Shown: positions 15,353-23,570, counted from the stretch's first letter. The stretch: DNA of 64,000 nucleotides from Chryseobacterium sp. POL2 (GCF_011058315.1 NZ_CP049298.1:744001-808000); one strand, 5' to 3'. A program made the numbers and translations. Notes: generated from the sequence alone by a model not told the origin.

Positions 15353-16293
15353 TGGAAAAATTTTTAGACTTAAAAAACTTAAGCATAGGCTACAAAAAAG
15401 CTTTAGTAGAAGACATTAATGCAGAACTTCACTTAGGCGAAGTTGTTCTGTTGATGGGAAATAATGGCGTCGGCAAAACTACTTTGATTAAAACACTTCT
15501 CAAACAAAATACTATTCTGCAAGGTGATATTTTTTTAAACTCTAAAAACATAAAATCATATAGCCAGAAAGCCATTGCAGAAGAAATTGCAATTGTCTTT
15601 TCCAAAGCTGATATTCCGTACAATTATAGCGTTGAGGAACTTATCAATTTCGGAAAATATATCCATTATCCTTATTATTTTAAAATTGACGCAGCAGATA
15701 AAAACGACATTTCAAATCTTATTGAAAAATTAGACCTTGAACAATATCGTCATACCCAACTGCAACATTTGTCAGATGGAAATCTTCAAAAAGCATTTAT
15801 TGGTCGTGCTTTAGCACAGAATTCTCCCATGATAATTTTGGATGAACCAACAACGCATTTGGATGAAGATAACAAACTAATGATCCTGAAACTATTGCGT
15901 CAATTGGCGAAAAAACATAACAAACTGATTTTGTTTTCATCACACGACTGGCGATTAGCCCGTGAATTTGCGGATAAAATTTGGTGGATTCGCGATCAAA
16001 ACTTACAAGCTGGTTTAACAGAGGAAATTCTTTTAAAGAATAAAAACTTCCTAGATCCTCATATTTTCAATGTTAATCACAATTTTGTTTCCCCAAAAAT
16101 CGACGCGCCACAATTGGAAAAAGAGTTGCTATTTTCTTTTTTGCAAAAGAATTTTGACGTAAATTTATCTTCATTTTCAATTACTTATAAAGAAGACAAA
16201 TGGTCGGTAATCTCTAATTTTTCAACAACTTCCCACAAAAGTTTAGCCGAAATTAAAAATTCATTACAAACACTCTTAAATTCTACAATTTAG
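15352..16293 (+). CDS. ABC transporter ATP-binding protein (FecE/BtuD type) with C-terminal extension
   Basis: A 313-aa protein. The ATPase domain occupies about residues 1-230: Walker A MGNNGVGKTTLIK (near 34), signature LSDGNLQKAFIGRALAQ (near 139, with LSDGN in place of LSGGQ), Walker B MIILDEPTTHLDE (near 160) and the switch His in LFSSHDWRLA (near 194). The last ~80 residues, from about LFSFLQKNFDVN onward, are an additional small domain ending in EIKNSLQTLLNS that I do not recognise. FecE-type ATPases are usually 250-260 aa, so the extension is real but of unknown role. Its start overlaps the permease stop, so the two make one transporter. Confidence 0.9.
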   Translation: MEKFLDLKNLSIGYKKALVEDINAELHLGEVVLLMGNNGVGKTTLIKTLLKQNTILQGDIFLNSKNIKSYSQKAIAEEIAIVFSKADIPYNYSVEELINFGKYIHYPYYFKIDAADKNDISNLIEKLDLEQYRHTQLQHLSDGNLQKAFIGRALAQNSPMIILDEPTTHLDEDNKLMILKLLRQLAKKHNKLILFSSHDWRLAREFADKIWWIRDQNLQAGLTEEILLKNKNFLDPHIFNVNHNFVSPKIDAPQLEKELLFSFLQKNFDVNLSSFSITYKEDKWSVISNFSTTSHKSLAEIKNSLQTLLNSTI

Positions 16294-16371
16294 ATAATCA
16301 ATTTTAAATTTTATTACGAATAGCATAACAAATAACCTGTTGATTTTCAATATTTAACATTTATTTAACGG

Positions 16372-16410
16372 AAATATACTATGCATGCATAATATATTTT
16401 CTTATTTTTG
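16372..16410 (+). promoter_or_regulatory. Promoter of the fad operon with palindromic MarR-type operator
   Basis: TATGCATGCATA at 16380-16391 is a perfect palindrome at the centre of a 28-bp symmetric site; the outer arms AAATATA (16372-16378) and TATATTT (16393-16399) share the same centre. After 11 nt comes TATTTTTG (16403-16410), a full match to the TAnnTTTG -7 box, and the marR start follows 22 nt later. An almost identical palindrome with the same 11-nt spacing precedes etfB. A dimeric winged-helix repressor encoded by the next gene is the obvious candidate binder. Confidence 0.75.
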
Positions 16411-16432
16411 AATAATCACTTTAAAGGTTATT

Positions 16433-16885
16433 ATGGACAAGAAAAATTCAGATAAAGTTGAAAGTGTAGATTTATTACTTAAGTCTGCGTGGTTAGCGGT
16501 TTCAAAAATGTATTCGGATAAAGCATCCTTATACAATTCAACAGCAGTACAAGCTTTGACATTGTTAAAAATTGACCCAAAAGAAGGGACAAGAAGTACA
16601 AATCTAGGCCCTAAAATGGCTATTGAACCAACTTCTTTAACAAGAATCATTAAGCTTTTGGAAGATAACGGTTACATCTATAAAGAAAAAACTACGACGG
16701 ACAAACGTGAAGTCATTATCAAACTTACCGAAAAAGGTATCGAATCGAGAAATCTATCAAAAGAAGTCGTTCTGGATTTCAATACTCGCGTTATGGAAAC
16801 AATTCCGCAGGAGAAGTTTGATGTCTTCAAAGAAGTAATGTCTTCGATTCTTAAAATAGCAAACGATCTAAATAATAAAAAATAA
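16433..16885 (+). CDS. MarR-family transcriptional regulator, predicted regulator of beta-oxidation
   Basis: A 150-aa protein with the MarR winged-helix fold: helix AVQALTLLKIDP (about 39-50), recognition region NLGPKMAIEPTSLTRIIKLL (about 58-77), wing KEKTTTDKREVIIKLTEKG (about 85-103) and terminal dimerisation helices. It is the first gene of the operon and its stop lies only 10 nt before fadN, so it travels with the beta-oxidation enzymes. The palindrome 42 nt upstream of its start suggests autoregulation, and the same site before etfB suggests a wider regulon. In Bacillus the fadNAE operon is controlled by a TetR-type FadR, so a MarR-type regulator here would be a different solution. The effector is probably an acyl-CoA, by inference. 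Confidence 0.88.
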   Translation: MDKKNSDKVESVDLLLKSAWLAVSKMYSDKASLYNSTAVQALTLLKIDPKEGTRSTNLGPKMAIEPTSLTRIIKLLEDNGYIYKEKTTTDKREVIIKLTEKGIESRNLSKEVVLDFNTRVMETIPQEKFDVFKEVMSSILKIANDLNNKK

Positions 16886-16895
16886 CAAAATTATA

Positions 16896-19301
16896 ATGAA
16901 AAGACGAATCAAACACGTTACAGTTTTAGGTTCCGGAATTATGGGAAGCGGGATTGCTGCACACTTTGCGAACATTGGTGTAGAAGTTTTGCTTTTGGAC
17001 ATCGTTCCTTTTGAACTGACTGAAGCTGAACAGAAAAAAGGACTTACCAAAGAAGACAAAGTGGTTCGCAACCGTATTGCTTCAGAAAACTTTGCGAAAC
17101 TTCAGAAAGCCAGTCCAGCGCTACTCTATTCTCCGAAATTTGCAGATAGAATTAAAGTTGGAAACTTCGACGATGATTTAAAGAAAATCAAAAACACCGA
17201 CTGGATTATCGAAGTTGTTGTGGAACGATTAGACATCAAAAAATCGGTGTACGAAAAAATTGAACAGTTCAGAAAGCCTGGAACATTGGTTTCTTCTAAT
17301 ACTTCGGGAATTCCAATTCACCTTTTAACAGAAGGTAGAAGCGATGATTTCAAAGATTATTTCGCAGGAACGCATTTCTTCAATCCAGTGAGATATTTGC
17401 CTTTATTAGAAATTATTCCTACGCCGCACACAAAACCAGAAATTGTCGATTTCTACATGACTTACGGTGCAAAATTCTTAGGAAAAACAACCGTTCTTGC
17501 AAAAGATACGCCTGCATTTATCGCCAACAGAATTGGGGTTTTCGGCATTATGAACATCTTTAATACCATCCAAAAATTAGGTCTGAATATTTCTGATGTT
17601 GATAAATTGACAGGTCCTGTAATCGGTCGTCCAAAATCAGCAACTTTCCGTACAGCGGATGTGGTTGGTTTGGATACTTTGGTGCACGTTGCCAACGGTG
17701 TTCGTGAAAGCGGTGTTGAACAAGAGATCTTCAAAGATCAGTTCGCCATGCCTTCTTACATCGATTTCTTGATGAGCAATAATTTCTTAGGTTCAAAAAC
17801 CAACCAAGGTTTCTTCAAGAAAGTGAAAAATGCCGACGGTAAATCAGAAATTTTAAGATTAAACTTAGACACTTTAGCATACGAACCTCAAGGAAAAGTA
17901 GCTTTCCCGACTTTAGAATTAACAAAAACCATCGATAAACCTATCGACAGATTCAAAGTTTTAATTGGTGGAAAAGATAAAGCAGGCGAATTCTACAGAG
18001 CTTCTTTCGGTGCGATGTTCGCGTATGTTTCACACAAAGTTCCAGAAATTTCTGATGACATCTATAAAATCGACGATGCCATGAAAGCTGGTTTCGGTTG
18101 GGAAAACGGTCCTTTCGAAATTTGGGACGCAATTGGTGTTCAAAAAGGAATTGATTTGGCTAAAGAAGCCGGTTACGAAGTTTCTGATTGGGCGAAAGAA
18201 TTGGCGGCAAAAAATGAAACCTTCTATAAAGTAAATGACGAAGGCCAAAGCATTTTCTACGATAAAAATACCGGAAACTACGATCAAATCCCTGGTCAGG
18301 AAGCTTTCATTATTTTAGATAATATCAGAAAAAACAAAACCCTTTGGAGCAATTCCGGATCGGCAATTTTAGATTTAGGCGACGGAATTATCAATTTCGA
18401 AATTCGTTCTAAAATGAATTCTTTGGGTGGTGAAGTTCTGGACGGATTAAACAGAGCCATCGATCTAGCCGAAAAAGAATACGACGGTTTGGTGGTTGGA
18501 AATCAAGGTGCTAATTTCTCTGTAGGAGCCAATTTAGCCATGATTTTGATGATGGCAATTGAGCAAGATTGGGACGATTTGAATATGGCAATCGCGTATT
18601 TCCAAAAATCGATGATGCGCGTTCGTTACTCATCAATCCCAGTCGTAGTTGCGCCTCACGGAATGACTTTGGGCGGTGGTTGCGAAATGACCATGCATGC
18701 AGACCGCGTAGTTGCCGCTGCCGAAACCTACATCGGATTGGTAGAAACCGGAGTTGGTGTCATTCCTGGCGGTGGTGGTTCCAAAGAATTTGCGTTGAGA
18801 ACATCTAGAGAATTCCATGCAGATGATGTTAAAAACAACCGTCTTCGTGATGCGTTCATGAATATCGCCATGGGTAAAGTAGCGACTTCCGCTTACGAAG
18901 CTTACGATATGGGAATCCTTGAAAAAGGAAAAGACATCGTGGTGGTTGACAAGAAACGTCAGATTGCAGAAGCTAAAAAAGTAGCGAAATTATTGGCCGA
19001 ACAAGGTTACACCCAACCAATTGAGCAAACGGTAAAAGTTCTTGGAAAAGATGCTTTAGGAATGTTCTACGTAGGAACCGACCAAATGTTAACCGGTAAT
19101 TTCATTTCAGAACACGACAAGAAAATTGCGGACAAACTAGCCAATGTTTTAGTAGGTGGAAATCTTTCCGAACCAACTGTTGTTACTGAACAATATCTAT
19201 TAAATCTTGAAAGAGAAACTTTCCTGCAATTATGTGGCGAAAGAAAAACTTTGGAAAGAATTCAGTACATGTTGCAAAATGGGAAACCACTTCGTAATTA
19301 G
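16896..19301 (+). CDS. fadN: 3-hydroxyacyl-CoA dehydrogenase / enoyl-CoA hydratase (FadN type)
   Basis: An 801-aa bifunctional enzyme. The order is dehydrogenase first, hydratase last, as in Bacillus FadN and opposite to E. coli FadB. N-terminal NAD-binding motif VLGSGIMGSGIAAHFAN (near residue 10), dehydrogenase core EVVVERLDIKKSVYEKIE and SSNTSGIPIHLL (near 130), GTHFFNPVRYLPLLEIIPTP (near 150) and the C-terminal helical part ending around 440. The crotonase-like domain starts near 480 with oxyanion-hole stretches NFSVGANLAMILMM (near 541) and TLGGGCEMTMHADRVVAAAE (near 590), and GVGVIPGGGGSKEFAL (near 620). It performs the hydration and second oxidation steps of fatty acid beta-oxidation. 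It lies 10 nt after marR; the RAYT/REP insertion follows it. Confidence 0.95.
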   Translation: MKRRIKHVTVLGSGIMGSGIAAHFANIGVEVLLLDIVPFELTEAEQKKGLTKEDKVVRNRIASENFAKLQKASPALLYSPKFADRIKVGNFDDDLKKIKNTDWIIEVVVERLDIKKSVYEKIEQFRKPGTLVSSNTSGIPIHLLTEGRSDDFKDYFAGTHFFNPVRYLPLLEIIPTPHTKPEIVDFYMTYGAKFLGKTTVLAKDTPAFIANRIGVFGIMNIFNTIQKLGLNISDVDKLTGPVIGRPKSATFRTADVVGLDTLVHVANGVRESGVEQEIFKDQFAMPSYIDFLMSNNFLGSKTNQGFFKKVKNADGKSEILRLNLDTLAYEPQGKVAFPTLELTKTIDKPIDRFKVLIGGKDKAGEFYRASFGAMFAYVSHKVPEISDDIYKIDDAMKAGFGWENGPFEIWDAIGVQKGIDLAKEAGYEVSDWAKELAAKNETFYKVNDEGQSIFYDKNTGNYDQIPGQEAFIILDNIRKNKTLWSNSGSAILDLGDGIINFEIRSKMNSLGGEVLDGLNRAIDLAEKEYDGLVVGNQGANFSVGANLAMILMMAIEQDWDDLNMAIAYFQKSMMRVRYSSIPVVVAPHGMTLGGGCEMTMHADRVVAAAETYIGLVETGVGVIPGGGGSKEFALRTSREFHADDVKNNRLRDAFMNIAMGKVATSAYEAYDMGILEKGKDIVVVDKKRQIAEAKKVAKLLAEQGYTQPIEQTVKVLGKDALGMFYVGTDQMLTGNFISEHDKKIADKLANVLVGGNLSEPTVVTEQYLLNLERETFLQLCGERKTLERIQYMLQNGKPLRN

Positions 19302-19305
19302 TGGA

Positions 19306-19382
19306 GAGCTCCGTAGGAGCGAACTGTTAATAGATTGAATAATTGAATTCAAAAACGAGCCTCGTAGAGGCGACCTGTTAAT
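19306..19382 (+). repeat. Two REP-like hairpins upstream of the RAYT gene
   Basis: First copy at 19306-19331: GAGCTCCGTAGGAGC hairpin followed by GAACTGTTAAT. Second copy at 19357-19382: GAGCCTCGTAGAGGC hairpin followed by GACCTGTTAAT. Both have the same direction, the same GTA loop and the same conserved tail. They begin 5 nt after the fadN stop and end 5 nt before the RAYT start. Confidence 0.88.
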
Positions 19383-19386
19383 TTTT

Positions 19387-19851
19387 ATGGCAAACACGTA
19401 CACACAAATTTATGTTCAAATTGTTTTCGCAGTTAAAGGAAGACAAAATCTGATTTCAAAAGAAAACAGAGAAGAATTGCATAAATATATCAATGGAATC
19501 GTAAGCAATAGAAAACAGAGATTATATGCTGTTTTTGCAATGCCAGATCACGTTCATCTACTTATAAGTATGAGTCCAGCTATGTCGATTTCAGATTTGG
19601 TAAGAGATATTAAAGCGGGTTCTTCAAAATTTATTAATGATAAGAAATGGATGAATGAAAAATTCAATTGGCAAGAAGGTTATGGCGCATTTTCTTATTC
19701 CAAAAGTGGTGTAGATCATGTGATAAAATACATTTTGAACCAAGAAGAACATCATCAAAAAAAATCATTTAAGGAAGAATATTTAGAATTTCTACAAAAA
19801 TTTGAAATTGAATACGATTTTCAATATTTATTTGAATGGATTGAAAACTAA
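19387..19851 (+). CDS. REP-associated tyrosine transposase (RAYT), IS200/IS605-like Y1 transposase
   Basis: A 154-aa HUH/Y1 transposase. It starts like IS200 TnpA (YTQIYVQIVFAVKGRQNLIS), carries the metal-binding HUH motif in MPDHVHLLISMSP (about residues 56-68) and a catalytic-Tyr region in WQEGYGAFSYSKSGVDHVI (about 98-116). Flanking REP hairpins in inverted orientation on the two sides mark it as a RAYT, a domesticated single-copy relative that is believed to mobilise or process REP sequences rather than itself. Its TAA stop lies inside the downstream REP copy. It is located between fadN and fadA in the same direction, so it will be transcribed with the fad operon. The gene looks intact. 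Confidence 0.92.
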   Translation: MANTYTQIYVQIVFAVKGRQNLISKENREELHKYINGIVSNRKQRLYAVFAMPDHVHLLISMSPAMSISDLVRDIKAGSSKFINDKKWMNEKFNWQEGYGAFSYSKSGVDHVIKYILNQEEHHQKKSFKEEYLEFLQKFEIEYDFQYLFEWIEN

Positions 19852-19921
19852 CAGGTCGCTCCTACGGAGCTCCGCACCCCAAACCATTATTAAATTTATT
19901 AACAAAAAACCTCTACGAGGT
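19849..19921 (-). repeat. REP-like hairpins downstream of the RAYT gene (inverted)
   Basis: 19849-19872 is the reverse complement of the left REP (TAACAGGTCGCTCCTACGGA then GCTC). A shortened second hairpin ACCTCTACGAGGT is at 19909-19921 and matches the stem of the second left copy. Left and right copies are thus arranged as mirror images around the transposase gene. Confidence 0.85.
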
Positions 19922-19950
19922 AAAAACAAAATTAATTTTAAATCAAAAAA

Positions 19951-21129
19951 ATGAAACAAGCATATATAATTAAAGGTTACAGAACCGCAGTAGGCAAAGC
20001 GCCAAAAGGTTCTCTTCGTTTTACAAGACCCGATGTCATGGCGGCTACCGTAATTGAAAAATTAATGGCGGCTGTACCACAATTAGATAAAGACAGAATC
20101 GACGATCTCATCGTTGGAAACGCAATGCCAGAAGCAGAACAAGGCTTGAATGTGGCGCGTTTAATTTCCTTAATGGGATTAAATACCGACAAAGTTCCTG
20201 GTGTTACCGTGAACAGATATTGCGCATCGGGTTCGGAAGCGATTGCGATTGCATCCGCTAAAATCCAAGCCGGAATGGCAGATTGCATCATCGCGGGTGG
20301 AACAGAATCGATGTCGTATATTCCGATGGGCGGTTACAAACCCGTTCCGGAAACGGATATCGCAAAAACAAACCCCGATTATTATTGGGGAATGGGCTAC
20401 ACTGCGGAAGAAGTGGCAAAACAATACAATATTTCTCGTGAAGAGCAAGATCAATTTGCTTTTGAATCTCACATGAAAGCTTTAAAAGCCAATGCGGAAG
20501 GGAAATTTGCCAACCAAATTGTTCCAATTCCTGTGGAATATAATTTCTTGGACGAAAACCAGAAAATGCAAACCAAAAAGTTCGATTTCTCGGTAGATGA
20601 AGGTCCAAGAGCCGACACTTCTTTGGAAGGTTTGGCTAAACTTCGTCCCGTTTTTGCAAACGGAGGTTCTGTTACCGCAGGAAATTCATCTCAAATGAGT
20701 GACGGTGCGGCTTTCGTGATTGTAATGTCCGAAGAAATGGTGAAAGAATTAGGCCTTGAACCAGAAGCGAGATTAGTCGCTTATGCAGCAGCAGGTTTGG
20801 AACCAAGAATCATGGGAATGGGACCAATTTATGCCATTCCAAAAGCGTTGAAACAAGCTGGTTTAGAACTAAAAGACATCGAATTAATCGAATTAAACGA
20901 AGCTTTCGCTTCTCAATCCGTAGCTATTAAAAAAGAATTAGGTTTAAATCCGGATATTCTGAATGTCAACGGCGGCGCAATCGCACTTGGTCACCCACTG
21001 GGTTGTACAGGAACAAAATTAACGGTTCAGCTTCTAGACGAAATGAGAAAACGCGGCAACAAATACGGAATGGTTTCCATGTGCGTAGGAACCGGACAAG
21101 GAGCGGCTTCCATTTTTGAACTGCTTTAG
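19951..21129 (+). CDS. fadA: Acetyl-CoA C-acyltransferase (3-ketoacyl-CoA thiolase)
   Basis: A 392-aa thiolase that performs the last, thiolytic step of beta-oxidation, giving acetyl-CoA and a shortened acyl-CoA. Nucleophile Cys91 sits in VNRYCASGSEAIA; the other active-site parts are IELNEAFASQSVA (near 315), NGGAIALGHPLGCTGTK (His near 348) and the second Cys in SMCVGTGQGAASIFELL near the C terminus. Length is normal. It is the second enzyme gene of the fadN-fadA-fadE series, 99 nt after the RAYT stop, preceded by the shortened REP hairpin and followed by a tandem-repeat array and an S23 gene. Confidence 0.96.
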   Translation: MKQAYIIKGYRTAVGKAPKGSLRFTRPDVMAATVIEKLMAAVPQLDKDRIDDLIVGNAMPEAEQGLNVARLISLMGLNTDKVPGVTVNRYCASGSEAIAIASAKIQAGMADCIIAGGTESMSYIPMGGYKPVPETDIAKTNPDYYWGMGYTAEEVAKQYNISREEQDQFAFESHMKALKANAEGKFANQIVPIPVEYNFLDENQKMQTKKFDFSVDEGPRADTSLEGLAKLRPVFANGGSVTAGNSSQMSDGAAFVIVMSEEMVKELGLEPEARLVAYAAAGLEPRIMGMGPIYAIPKALKQAGLELKDIELIELNEAFASQSVAIKKELGLNPDILNVNGGAIALGHPLGCTGTKLTVQLLDEMRKRGNKYGMVSMCVGTGQGAASIFELL

Positions 21130-21141
21130 CTTAGACTTGAG

Positions 21142-21231
21142 GATAAGAGACAAGGAGATCATAGACAAAGAGATAATAGACGAAGAGATAATAGACGAAG
21201 AGATAATAGACAAAGAGATAATAGATAATTG
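21142..21231 (+). repeat. Tandem array of a 15-bp repeat upstream of the S23 gene
   Basis: About six copies of a 15-bp unit, best form GATAATAGACGAAGA (exact at 21172-21186 and 21187-21201), with diverged copies at 21142, 21157, 21202 and 21217. It begins 12 nt after the fadA stop and runs up to the S23 start. A related array in reverse orientation lies after the S23 gene. Purine-rich on the plus strand. Confidence 0.9.
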
Positions 21232-21237
21232 AAAAAA

Positions 21238-21603
21238 ATGAGTGATTTTAAGCGACATAATTTTAAAAAATTAAAAATATGGCAAATGGCAATGGACTTG
21301 TCAAGAATCACTTTGGATCTAACGGATACTTTTCCGGCTTATGAAAAATACGGCTTGAAAAGTCAAATGGACAGATGTTCAATATCAATCCCTTCAAATA
21401 TTGCAGAAGGTTCCAGTAGAACAAATAAATCGTTCAGTCATTTTTTAGATATTTCTTTAGGTTCTTCATTCGAACTTCAGACTCAACTTTTATTGGCTGC
21501 CCACAGAAAATATCTAGCTGATGAAAATTGTGAAATTTTTGAAAATAAAATCGAAGAATTTCAAAAAGCGACGATGGTTTTTCAAAACACTTTAAATCAA
21601 TAA
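21238..21603 (+). CDS. Four-helix bundle protein of the S23/23S rRNA-intervening-sequence family
   Basis: A 121-aa all-helical protein starting MSDFKRHNFKKLKIWQMAMD. The family hallmark LKIWQ...A...LS and the central YGLKSQMDRCSISIPSNIAE (about residues 36-55), followed by EGSSRTNKSFSHFLDISLGS, are present. These proteins were first found encoded in sequences that interrupt 23S rRNA genes; related four-helix bundles act in diversity-generating retroelements (Avd). Here it stands in a gap of a metabolic operon, between fadA and fadE, bounded on both sides by related short tandem repeats, so it behaves like a small mobile cassette. No reverse transcriptase is nearby. The biochemical role is unknown. 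Confidence 0.9.
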   Translation: MSDFKRHNFKKLKIWQMAMDLSRITLDLTDTFPAYEKYGLKSQMDRCSISIPSNIAEGSSRTNKSFSHFLDISLGSSFELQTQLLLAAHRKYLADENCEIFENKIEEFQKATMVFQNTLNQ

Positions 21604-21605
21604 AA

Positions 21606-21647
21606 GTCTATCCGTCTATCATCTATCCGTCTATCCGTCTATCATCT
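21606..21647 (-). repeat. Short tandem array downstream of the S23 gene, inverse of the upstream array
   Basis: The plus strand is GTCTATCCGTCTATCATCTA repeated with variation. Its reverse complement contains GATGATAGACGGATAGACGG, which resembles the upstream unit GATAATAGACGAAGA, so the gene is framed by imperfect inverted arrays. Confidence 0.8.
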
Positions 21648-21685
21648 AAAAAACTATAATTAATTACAAATAAAAACAAAATCAT

Positions 21686-23461
21686 ATGGCAAATTTAATT
21701 GGTGGCGAGTTCCTTATCAAGGAAGTTCCTACAACAGAAATCTTCACCTTAGAAGAACTTTCAGAAGAACAAAGAATGCTTCGTGACAGTATTCGCGAAT
21801 TTATCGATAGAGACGTAATCCCAAACAACCCTCGTTTCGAGAGCAAAGATTATGCATTAACCCACGAATGCATGCAAAAATTAGGCGAAATGGGTGCTTT
21901 AGGAATTGCTGTTCCGGAACAATATAACGGACTTGGAATGGGTTTCGTTTCTACAGTTTTGGCTTGTGACGTAGCTTCCGGAGCCAATGGTTCTTTGGCA
22001 ACAGCTTACGGAGCGCATACCGGAATTGGGACGCTTCCTATCCTACTTTATGGATCCGAATATCTAAAAAACAAATACCTTCCAGCTTTAGCAACAGGTG
22101 AAAAATTCGGGGCGTATTGTTTAACAGAGCCCGATGCAGGTTCTGATGCCAATTCAGGAAAAACCAAAGCGGTACTTTCTGAAGACGGAAAACACTACAT
22201 CATCAACGGACAAAAAATGTGGATTTCTAACGCAGGTTTTGCAGATACTTTTACGTTTTTTGCAAGAATTGACGATGACAAAAACATCACCGGTTTCGTG
22301 ATCAACAGAAGCGAATTGGAAGATCCAAATTCAATGACTTTTGGTGAAGAAGAGCACAAATTGGGAATCCGTTCCTCTTCTACCCGTCAGGTTTTCTTCA
22401 ACGATATGAAAGTTCCTGTGGAAAATCTTTTAGGAGAAAGAAATAACGGTTTCAAAATCGCCATCAACGCTTTAAACGTAGGTAGAATTAAATTGGGTGC
22501 GGCAAACTTGGACGGACAAAGAAGAATTCTAAACCATTCGCTTCAATATTCAAATGAGAGAAAACAATTTAATGTTTCTATTTCTACTTTTGGAGCGATT
22601 CGTAAAAAATTGGCTGAAATGGCGACTGGCGTTTTCGTTTCGGAAGCTGGAGTTTACCGTGCTGCAAAAGATATTCAGGACAAAATTGATGAATTGGTTG
22701 CGGGTGGAATGAACCATCAGGAAGCGGAATTGAAAGGTGTTGAAGAATATGCCGTTGAATGTTCAATTTTGAAAGTTTTCGTATCGGATTTAACACAAAA
22801 AACAGCGGACGAAGGAATCCAAATTTATGGTGGAATGGGATTCTCCGAAGATGCCCCAATGGAAGCGCCTTGGAGAGATGCCAGAATTGGAAGAATCTAC
22901 GAAGGAACCAACGAAATCAACAGACTTCTTGCCGTTGGATTGTTGATCAAGAGAGCCATGAAAGGTCAGTTGGATCTTCTTTCTCCGGCAATGGCTATTT
23001 CTAAAGAATTAATGGGAATTCCATCATTCGATGTTCCCGATTATTCAGCATTCATGAGTGAAGAAAAAGCACTTCTTGCCAATTTGAAAAAAGTTTTCTT
23101 AATGGTTTCCGGAGCTGCCCTACAAAAATACATGATGGATATTGAGAAACAACAACACTTATTGTTAAACGCTTCCGAAATCCTGAACCAAATCTACATG
23201 GCAGAATCGGCGGTATTAAGAGCTGAAAAACATTTCGCACCGGATTCTGTAGAAGCAGCAATGGCTCAGTTGAATTTATACAAAACGGTTGATGCCATTA
23301 TCACAGCAGCTAAAGAAGGCATTGTTTCTTTCGCAGAAGGTGATGAGCAACGAATGATGCTTTCTGGCCTTAGAAGATTTACGAAATATACCAACACACC
23401 AAATGTGGTAGCACTTACAGAAAAAATTGCTGCTCATTATGTTGAAAAAGGGAATTATTAG
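21686..23461 (+). CDS. fadE: Acyl-CoA dehydrogenase (FadE type of the fadNAE group)
   Basis: A 591-aa flavoenzyme for the first step of beta-oxidation. FAD/substrate motifs: GALGIAVPEQYNGLGMGFVS (near 72), FGAYCLTEPDAGSDANSGKT (near 144), IINGQKMWISNAGFADTF (near 172), and IYGGMGFSEDAPMEAPWRDA (near 378) with the catalytic Glu in IYEGTNEINRLL (near 408). The C-terminal ~170 residues form the additional helical domain typical of the larger acyl-CoA dehydrogenases found beside FadN and FadA. Electrons pass to ETF, encoded by etfBA at 3.9-5.6 kb under an apparently shared operator. It is the last gene of the operon, followed by a strong terminator. Confidence 0.94.
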   Translation: MANLIGGEFLIKEVPTTEIFTLEELSEEQRMLRDSIREFIDRDVIPNNPRFESKDYALTHECMQKLGEMGALGIAVPEQYNGLGMGFVSTVLACDVASGANGSLATAYGAHTGIGTLPILLYGSEYLKNKYLPALATGEKFGAYCLTEPDAGSDANSGKTKAVLSEDGKHYIINGQKMWISNAGFADTFTFFARIDDDKNITGFVINRSELEDPNSMTFGEEEHKLGIRSSSTRQVFFNDMKVPVENLLGERNNGFKIAINALNVGRIKLGAANLDGQRRILNHSLQYSNERKQFNVSISTFGAIRKKLAEMATGVFVSEAGVYRAAKDIQDKIDELVAGGMNHQEAELKGVEEYAVECSILKVFVSDLTQKTADEGIQIYGGMGFSEDAPMEAPWRDARIGRIYEGTNEINRLLAVGLLIKRAMKGQLDLLSPAMAISKELMGIPSFDVPDYSAFMSEEKALLANLKKVFLMVSGAALQKYMMDIEKQQHLLLNASEILNQIYMAESAVLRAEKHFAPDSVEAAMAQLNLYKTVDAIITAAKEGIVSFAEGDEQRMMLSGLRRFTKYTNTPNVVALTEKIAAHYVEKGNY

Positions 23462-23522
23462 AATCTTAAAAATAATAAATATAGGCAGCTAATTAATTGC
23501 CTATAATTATCTTTAAGAAAAC

Positions 23523-23553
23523 AAAAAAGCCTCGACTTCGTCGAGGCTTTAAT
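23523..23553. terminator. Bidirectional terminator between fadE and rpoD
   Basis: AAAGCCTCGAC (23526-23536) pairs perfectly with GTCGAGGCTTT (23540-23550) around TTC, with A and T runs on both sides, serving the convergent fad operon and rpoD. Confidence 0.93.
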
Positions 23554-23570
23554 ATTTAAAATCGTTAAAA

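Noticed and set aside
18569..18808. Open frame inside fadN in another frame
   Set aside because: It is a shadow of the crotonase domain coding sequence with no start signals of its own.
16896..23461. Diversity-generating retroelement around the S23/Avd-like gene
   Set aside because: No reverse transcriptase or variable/template repeat pair is found; the arrays are short simple repeats.
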